Source: Sphingosinicella terrae (GTDB lineage: Bacteria > Pseudomonadota > Alphaproteobacteria > Sphingomonadales > Sphingomonadaceae). Taken from it: a DNA stretch of 64,000 nt. The notes under the pieces are model-generated. The model was not told where the DNA came from. It made no database searches and worked only from the letters and a program-made list of their open reading frames with translations. Location of the stretch: the NCBI RefSeq assembly GCF_003347635.1, contig NZ_QDFY01000011.1:1-64000 (forward strand). Direction: 5' to 3'. Both the position numbers and the translations under genes were made by a program. Below, piece after piece: positions 59,495 to 64,000 of the stretch. The stretch's first letter is position 1. Each line of letters starts with the position of its first letter.

Positions 59495-59767
59495 ATGGAA
59501 AGCGCCGATTACTTCATCGGGGTGGCCCAGCAGGCCTTGTGGATCCTCGCGCTGGCGAGCGCGCCGATCCTGATCCCCGCCTTGTTGGTGGGCCTCCTGC
59601 TCGGCATGGTCCAGGCGGCGACCTCGATCAACGAGGCGACCCTGACCTTCGTCCCCAAGCTGATCGTCGTCGGCATCTGCCTTGCCCTGTTCGGCACCGC
59701 GATCCTGATGTTGCTCGTCGACTTCACCCAGGACGTGTTCGCGCGGATCCCAGAGCTGGTGCGATGA
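59495..59767 (+). CDS. fliQ: Flagellar export gate protein FliQ
   Basis: A 90-residue protein with two membrane helices and the family segment L-L-G-M-V-Q-A-A-T-S-I-N-E-A-T-L-T-F-V-P-K (split; about 37-57). Size and order fit FliQ exactly. Confidence 0.95.
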   Translation: MESADYFIGVAQQALWILALASAPILIPALLVGLLLGMVQAATSINEATLTFVPKLIVVGICLALFGTAILMLLVDFTQDVFARIPELVR

Positions 59768-60546
59768 TCCCGACCGGGTTTGCCGGGGTCGAGGCGCAGC
59801 TCTGGCTGTGGCTGGTCGCGATGATCCGGCCCGGCGCGATGTTCGTCGCCGCGCCGATCTTCGGCGCCGCCTTCGTTCCCCTCCAGGTCCGCTTCATCCT
59901 TGCCCTGGCGCTCGGTATTCCCGCGCTCAGCGCGACCAGTTTCGTGCTTCCCGCCGAAGGGCTCGTCTCGTTCGAAGGCGTGGCCCTCGTCGCCGGCGAG
60001 GTGATGGTCGGCCTCGCCATCGGCTTCGCGGTCCAGATCGGCTTTTCCGCCGCTTTGGTCGCCGGCGAGCTGATCGGCAATGCGATGGGCCTCGGCTTCG
60101 CCGCGATGGTGGATCCGGCGACCGGACAGCAGAATCCGGCGCTTTCGCAGTTCCTCTCCATCATGGGGACCTTCCTGTTCCTCTCGATCGGCGGCCACCT
60201 CGCGCTCGCGGCGACCGTCGTCGAAAGCTACCAGGCACTGCCGCCGGGCCAGGCGTGGATCTCCGCCGAGAGTCTCGGCGGACTCGTCCGCTTCGGCGGC
60301 GTCCTGTTCGCCGCCGGGCTGTCGATCGCGCTGCCGGTCGCCTTCGCCATCGTCCTCGTCCAGCTGGTCATGGGCATGCTCTCCCGCACGGCGCCGCAGC
60401 TCAACCTGTTCGCGGTCGGCTTCCCGGCCGCCCTGCTCGCCGGCATGGTGCTGCTCGCGATCGCCGCGCCGATGATCGGCGAGGGCATCATCGGCGCGCT
60501 CCAGCTGGGGCTCGAGGAAGCGCGGCGGATCGCGACGGCGAGCTGA
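59764..60546 (+). CDS. fliR: Flagellar export gate protein FliR
   Basis: A 260-residue membrane protein with about five to six helices. It opens with W-L-V-A-M-I-R-P-G-A-M-F-V-A-A-P and holds E-L-I-G-N-A-M-G-L-G-F-A, P-Q-L-N-L-F-A-V-G-F-P, typical of FliR. ATG overlaps the fliQ stop. Confidence 0.95.
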   Translation: MIPTGFAGVEAQLWLWLVAMIRPGAMFVAAPIFGAAFVPLQVRFILALALGIPALSATSFVLPAEGLVSFEGVALVAGEVMVGLAIGFAVQIGFSAALVAGELIGNAMGLGFAAMVDPATGQQNPALSQFLSIMGTFLFLSIGGHLALAATVVESYQALPPGQAWISAESLGGLVRFGGVLFAAGLSIALPVAFAIVLVQLVMGMLSRTAPQLNLFAVGFPAALLAGMVLLAIAAPMIGEGIIGALQLGLEEARRIATAS

Positions 60547-60547
60547 C

Positions 60548-61687
60548 ATGGCCGACACCCCCGACAACGACCAGAAAACCGAAGCGCCGACTCCGAAGCG
60601 CCGCCAGGACGCGGCGCGAAAGGGCGATGTCCTCCAGTCGCGCGAGCTCGGCACCGCCCTGGTCGTCCTCGGCGGCGCCGCGTGGCTCGCTTTGGCGGGG
60701 CCGATGTTCATCGACGCGCTCGAGACGATGGTGATCGACGGGCTCAGCTTCGATTCCGCCGATCTGCGCGAATTCGATCCGGGCAGCGTGATCCTGCGCC
60801 TGATCGGAATCGTCGCGCTCCCGCTCGCATCCCTGTTCGCGATCACGCTCGTTGCGGCGATCGGGACGCCGGCAATGCTGGGATCGCTCGGCTTCCGAAG
60901 CGAGGCGCTCGGCTTCAAGGGCAGCAAGCTCAACCCGTTGAGCGGCCTCAAGCGCATGTTCGGCACACAGGGCCTCATCGAGCTGGTCAAGTCGATCGCC
61001 AAGGTTCTGCTGCTCGGATCGATCGGCGTCTGGCTGCTGCTCGACCAGTCCCGTCTGCTGCTCGGCCTGTCGGCGCAGGATATCGGCGCGGCCCTCGGCA
61101 ATGTCGGATCGACCTTCGTGCTCGCCTGCCTGATCATGGCGATGGCGCTCGTCCTCATCGCGATGATCGACGTGCCGGCGCAGATCGTCCAGCGCGTCCA
61201 GCGCCTGCGGATGACCAAGCAGGAGGTGAAGGACGAGCACAAGCAGACCGAAGGCTCGCCCGAGCTCAAGAGCGCGATCCGCCGTCGGCAGCACGAGGTC
61301 CTGCGCAATTCGGCCCGAAGCGCCGTCGCCGAGGCGACGGTCGTCCTCACCAATCCCACTCATTTCGCGGTCGCGCTCCGCTATCAGCCCGGCCGAGATT
61401 CGGTGCCCGTCGTCGTCGCCCGCGGCCGCGGCGCCACCGCCGATGCGATCCGCTCGATCGCGGCCGAGCAGCAGGTGCCGATGCTGAGCTATCCTCAGCT
61501 CACCCGCGCCCTCTATTTCACCACCCGCACCGGCCAGGTGATCCGCGAGGATCTCTACATGGCGGTCGCGACGATCCTCGCCTTCGTCTTCAACCTCGAG
61601 ACGGCGCTCGCCACCGGCGCGGCGCAGCCGGCGGTCGATGTGCCTGCGCAGGCGCGTTTCGACGCGCGGGGCATGCCGGAAGGCTGA
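60548..61687 (+). CDS. flhB: Flagellar export switch protein FlhB
   Basis: A 379-residue protein. Four membrane helices lie between about 30 and 215, after an N-terminal K-T-E-A-P-T-P-K-R motif. The C-terminal cytoplasmic part has the self-cleavage motif N-P-T-H with F-A-V-A-L-R-Y (about 271-283). Cleavage there changes export from rod/hook to filament substrates. The last gene of the long fli operon. Confidence 0.96.
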   Translation: MADTPDNDQKTEAPTPKRRQDAARKGDVLQSRELGTALVVLGGAAWLALAGPMFIDALETMVIDGLSFDSADLREFDPGSVILRLIGIVALPLASLFAITLVAAIGTPAMLGSLGFRSEALGFKGSKLNPLSGLKRMFGTQGLIELVKSIAKVLLLGSIGVWLLLDQSRLLLGLSAQDIGAALGNVGSTFVLACLIMAMALVLIAMIDVPAQIVQRVQRLRMTKQEVKDEHKQTEGSPELKSAIRRRQHEVLRNSARSAVAEATVVLTNPTHFAVALRYQPGRDSVPVVVARGRGATADAIRSIAAEQQVPMLSYPQLTRALYFTTRTGQVIREDLYMAVATILAFVFNLETALATGAAQPAVDVPAQARFDARGMPEG

Positions 61688-61721
61688 AGCCCGCTTTCCG
61701 CCGCAACGACGTCGAGTCTGC

Positions 61722-61748
61722 TAAATCTCTTCGTTTCGCCGCCGTTAA
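61722..61748 (+). promoter_or_regulatory. FliA (sigma-28) promoter of the small unknown gene
   Basis: TAAA (61722-61725), 15 bp, GCCGTTAA (61741-61748). One of the best matches in the window. It begins 24 bases before the GTG start of the next gene's ribosome-site region. Confidence 0.75.
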
Positions 61749-61772
61749 TCCGTGGTCAGGAGGAATTCGTCG

Positions 61773-62030
61773 GTGACCAGGGAGCGGCAACAAACCGTCG
61801 TGCGCGTCGCGCTGCACGAGATCGAGCGCCTCTTGACCCGCGCCGATGCCAGCGGCGCCCCGGTCGAGGACTGGCTCGAGCAGATGGCCGCCGAGCTGCG
61901 AACGGCGATGCCCGAGCTCGACCCGGAAGCGGCCCGCCGCATCGCTCGCTTGATGCTCAGCGAACCGCGACGATCGATCGCCGCGCAGGGCCGCGTCGGC
62001 AACGCATCGCTGGCGGCGCTGAAAAGGTGA
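61773..62030 (+). CDS. Unknown small protein of the late flagellar class
   Basis: An 85-residue protein. GTG at 61773 is nine bases after AGGAGG, a strong site. It is helical, with I-E-R-L-L-T-R-A-D, E-D-W-L-E-Q-M-A-A-E-L and A-A-R-R-I-A-R-L-M-L-S. No family is recognised and no membrane segment is seen. A FliA-type promoter lies directly upstream, and it sits between flhB and fliD, so it should be made with the filament genes. Confidence 0.65.
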   Translation: MTRERQQTVVRVALHEIERLLTRADASGAPVEDWLEQMAAELRTAMPELDPEAARRIARLMLSEPRRSIAAQGRVGNASLAALKR

Positions 62031-62050
62031 GAAACAGCCTGCTTTCCCTA

Positions 62051-62077
62051 TAAATCCGCGCCGGCTTCTGCCGTTCT
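62051..62077 (+). promoter_or_regulatory. FliA (sigma-28) promoter of fliD
   Basis: TAAA (62051-62054), 15 bp, GCCGTTCT (62070-62077). It lies 24 bases before the fliD start, leaving a very short leader with AGGAAG. Confidence 0.7.
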
Positions 62078-62101
62078 TAGGAAGGACGGAAGGAAGCCGC
62101 G

Positions 62102-63706
62102 ATGACCACTTCGATCGGATATGCGCTGGGCATCGGCTCGGGCCTCGACATCAAGGCCCTCGTCGAGGATCTCGCCGGAGCCGCCAAGGCGCCCAAGGAA
62201 GCGCTGATCGCGAAGCGCGAGCAGACCAACCAGGCGCGCATATCGGCGCTCGGCGAGATGAGCGGCGCGATCGACTCCTTCGCCGCCGCTTTGTCCAGCC
62301 TGATCTCCGGCGGCAGCCTGTTCACGCAGCCGAGCGTCTCCGATTCGTCGATCGTCTCGGCCTCGAGCGTCGCCGGCACGCGGCTCGGCGTCCTCTCCGC
62401 CGAAATGGAGGTCGTCCAGCTCGCCAAGGCGCAGACGCTGGAATCGGCCGCGCTGGCCGCGCGCACCGATGCCGTCGGCCAGGGCGATCTCACGCTCGTC
62501 ACCGCGTCCGGCAGCTTCACCATCACGATCGGAGCCGGCAATGACAGCCTCGACGGGCTCGCCGAGGCGATCAACGCCGCCGGCGCCGGCGTCCAGGCCA
62601 ATGTCGTCGTCGACACCACCGGCGCCCGGCTGGTGCTCAAGGGCGCCACCGGTGAAGCCAACGGGTTCACGCTCGGCGCCCCCGGCGGGACCACGAGCGG
62701 CCTCGAACGCTTTGCCTTCGGGCCTTCGGTGACCGGCGGAATGACCCAGGCCCAGGCGGCCCAGGACGCCATCCTCAATCTCGACGGGGTCGTCGTGAAG
62801 CGGCGGACGAACAGCTTCAGCGACCTTGTCCCGGGCGTGCAGATCGACCTCAAGAAGGCAGCGCCGGGGACGATCGTCTCGCTCGGCATCACCCGTCCGA
62901 CGGGCGCGATCAGCCAGGCGGTGGGCGATTTCGTCGCCGCGTTCAACGAGCTGATGGGCATGATCGCGGAGACCACGGCCGCGGGCGTCAACGGCGCCGG
63001 CGGGCCGCTGCGCGGCGATCTCGGCGTGCGCGAGATGCAGCGCCAGCTTCGCGAGCTCACCGCGAAGGAGCTCGTCCACAGCGGCACCGGGCCGCGCACG
63101 CTCGCGGAAATCGGCGTGAAGACCAACCGCGACGGCACCCTGAGCCTCGACACGGCAAGGCTCGAGACGATGCTCGCCGACGATCCGGAAGGGGTCGAGG
63201 CGCTGTTCAACCCGACGCAGTATAGCAGCAATCCCAACGTCGTGATCTCGAGCGCCGTCGGCCGCGCCAAGCCGGGGATCTTCACGCTCACCAACCTGGT
63301 CGCCGGACCGCCGGCCTCGGGCCTGCTCGACGGCCAGGCGATGATCGCCAGCGACAATTTCCTGATCGCGCCGCCCGGATCCAAGGCGGCCGGGCTGCTC
63401 GTGCGCATCGATGCCGACACCGCCAGCGCGACCATTACGGTCGAGCCGGGCCTGGGCGGAGCGCTGCAGGCGATCCGCGATAGCCTGAGGGCGTCCAGCG
63501 GCCCGTTCGCCACCACGCGGGACCGGCTCGAGGAGGAGGCTGAGGACATTGCCGATGATCGCACCGTCATGGAGACGCGCGCGGATAAATATTACAACCA
63601 GCTGCTCAACACCTTCACCGCGATGGAGCGGCAGGTGTCCGCGTTCAAGGCGACGCAGAGCTATCTCGAGCAGCAGGTGAAGATTTGGACGAACGACCGG
63701 AGCTGA
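62102..63706 (+). CDS. fliD: Filament cap protein FliD
   Basis: A 534-residue protein. The N-terminal coil (G-L-D-I-K-A-L-V-E-D-L-A-G-A) and the C-terminal coil (Y-Y-N-Q-L-L-N-T-F-T-A-M-E-R-Q-V-S, then Y-L-E-Q-Q-V-K) match FliD; the middle contains D-A-I-L-N-L-D-G-V-V-V-K-R and L-A-E-I-G-V-K-T-N-R-D-G-T-L. It caps the filament tip and promotes flagellin folding. fliS follows after 33 bases. Confidence 0.94.
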   Translation: MTTSIGYALGIGSGLDIKALVEDLAGAAKAPKEALIAKREQTNQARISALGEMSGAIDSFAAALSSLISGGSLFTQPSVSDSSIVSASSVAGTRLGVLSAEMEVVQLAKAQTLESAALAARTDAVGQGDLTLVTASGSFTITIGAGNDSLDGLAEAINAAGAGVQANVVVDTTGARLVLKGATGEANGFTLGAPGGTTSGLERFAFGPSVTGGMTQAQAAQDAILNLDGVVVKRRTNSFSDLVPGVQIDLKKAAPGTIVSLGITRPTGAISQAVGDFVAAFNELMGMIAETTAAGVNGAGGPLRGDLGVREMQRQLRELTAKELVHSGTGPRTLAEIGVKTNRDGTLSLDTARLETMLADDPEGVEALFNPTQYSSNPNVVISSAVGRAKPGIFTLTNLVAGPPASGLLDGQAMIASDNFLIAPPGSKAAGLLVRIDADTASATITVEPGLGGALQAIRDSLRASSGPFATTRDRLEEEAEDIADDRTVMETRADKYYNQLLNTFTAMERQVSAFKATQSYLEQQVKIWTNDRS

Positions 63707-63739
63707 TCGGTCGGGGGAAATGCGGGTCAGGAGTGTGGA

Positions 63740-64000
63740 ATGTTCGTACAGCGGGGACAGTTCAGGGTGGCGCACGCCCATTACCAGAATGTCGATCTGG
63801 AAAGCCGGATCGAAGGTGCGTCGCCGCACCAGCTGGTAGCCGTCATGTTCGAGGAGCTGCTCAAGGCGCTCGACGCGATGGTCGTCGCGATCGAGCGACG
63901 CGAACATTCGCAGCGGATCAAGCGCCAGTCGCGGGCGATGACCATCCTGCACGGGCTCGAATCCAGCCTCGACTTCGCGAAAGGCGGCGAGATCGCCGAA
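63740..64000 (+). CDS. fliS: Flagellin export chaperone FliS, 5' part
   Basis: The frame runs off the right edge; 87 residues are visible from the ATG at 63740, which has GGAG upstream. It begins with a helix, Y-Q-N-V-D-L-E-S-R-I-E-G-A-S-P-H-Q-L-V, a segment highly typical of FliS, followed by M-F-E-E-L-L-K-A-L-D and L-E-S-S-L-D-F-A-K-G-G. It binds flagellin's C-terminus and keeps it export-ready. Confidence 0.92.
   Translation, partial: MFVQRGQFRVAHAHYQNVDLESRIEGASPHQLVAVMFEELLKALDAMVVAIERREHSQRIKRQSRAMTILHGLESSLDFAKGGEIAE

Noticed and set aside
1-64000. tRNA, rRNA and insertion sequences
   Set aside because: No cloverleaf-like segment ending in CCA, no rRNA-like stretch and no transposase-like frame with flanking inverted repeats was found by eye.

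Overview
The window is GC-rich, densely packed DNA from an alphaproteobacterium, most likely of the order Sphingomonadales. That placement is inferred from the panB / TPR protein-bamB-der neighbourhood, the two DUF418 proteins, the small genes next to an Anbu proteasome-like protease, and a flagellar system that has FliA, FlgM, FliD and FliS instead of the FlaF/FlbT set of Caulobacter and rhizobia. No rRNA, tRNA, insertion sequence or CRISPR array was seen.
Region 1 (1-6.3 kb) is accessory. Two related RTX-repeat protein ends (1-643 and a broken copy at 3143-3970) flank a cassette of an O-methyltransferase, a VOC-fold protein and a MarR regulator, with three matching 22-bp operators between them. 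A DUF418 membrane protein is then coupled to a secreted GH5 glycosidase behind two palindromes.
Region 2 (6.3-20 kb) is housekeeping: typA, a DUF4253 protein, an EVE-domain protein, a lipoprotein, a SleB-type cell-wall hydrolase, alkB-like dioxygenase, panB, a YfgM-like TPR protein, bamB, der, an Hpt protein, a second DUF418 protein, an Anbu protease with a 58-residue partner, and an acyl carrier protein.
Region 3 (20-38.7 kb) begins the flagellar locus. On the minus strand are motA-motB-diguanylate cyclase and the rod/hook operon flgBCDEFGHIJKL. On the plus strand are a second, shortened MotA/MotB-like pair, a GNAT acetyltransferase, flgA, flgM, a FlgN-like gene, a soluble lytic transglycosylase, flhA, flhG and fliA.
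Region 4 (39.4-46.3 kb), directly coupled to fliA, holds a large HAD protein, a KpsC/KpsS-like glycosyltransferase, a KpsF/KdsD isomerase, a cytidylyltransferase fused to an RraA-like domain, and kdsA. This is nearly a complete route to activated Kdo (3-deoxy-octulosonate) plus a candidate Kdo transferase, placed between the flagellar sigma factor and the flagellin gene. I propose it as a flagellin or flagellum Kdo-glycosylation island, and it is the most interesting part of the window.
Region 5 (46.3-64 kb) has an inositol-monophosphatase-family gene, flagellin, a sigma-54 activator, fliEFGHIJKLMNOPQR-flhB, a small unknown gene, fliD and the start of fliS.
Regulation can be read from the DNA. 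Four near-perfect sigma-54 promoters precede flgB, flgA, the transglycosylase-flhA-fliA operon and the activator gene. Five FliA-type promoters (TAAA, 14-15 bp, GCCGTT) precede motA, flgM, flagellin, the small unknown gene and fliD. This gives a two-tier cascade: sigma-54 with its activator for early and middle genes, then FliA/FlgM for late genes.
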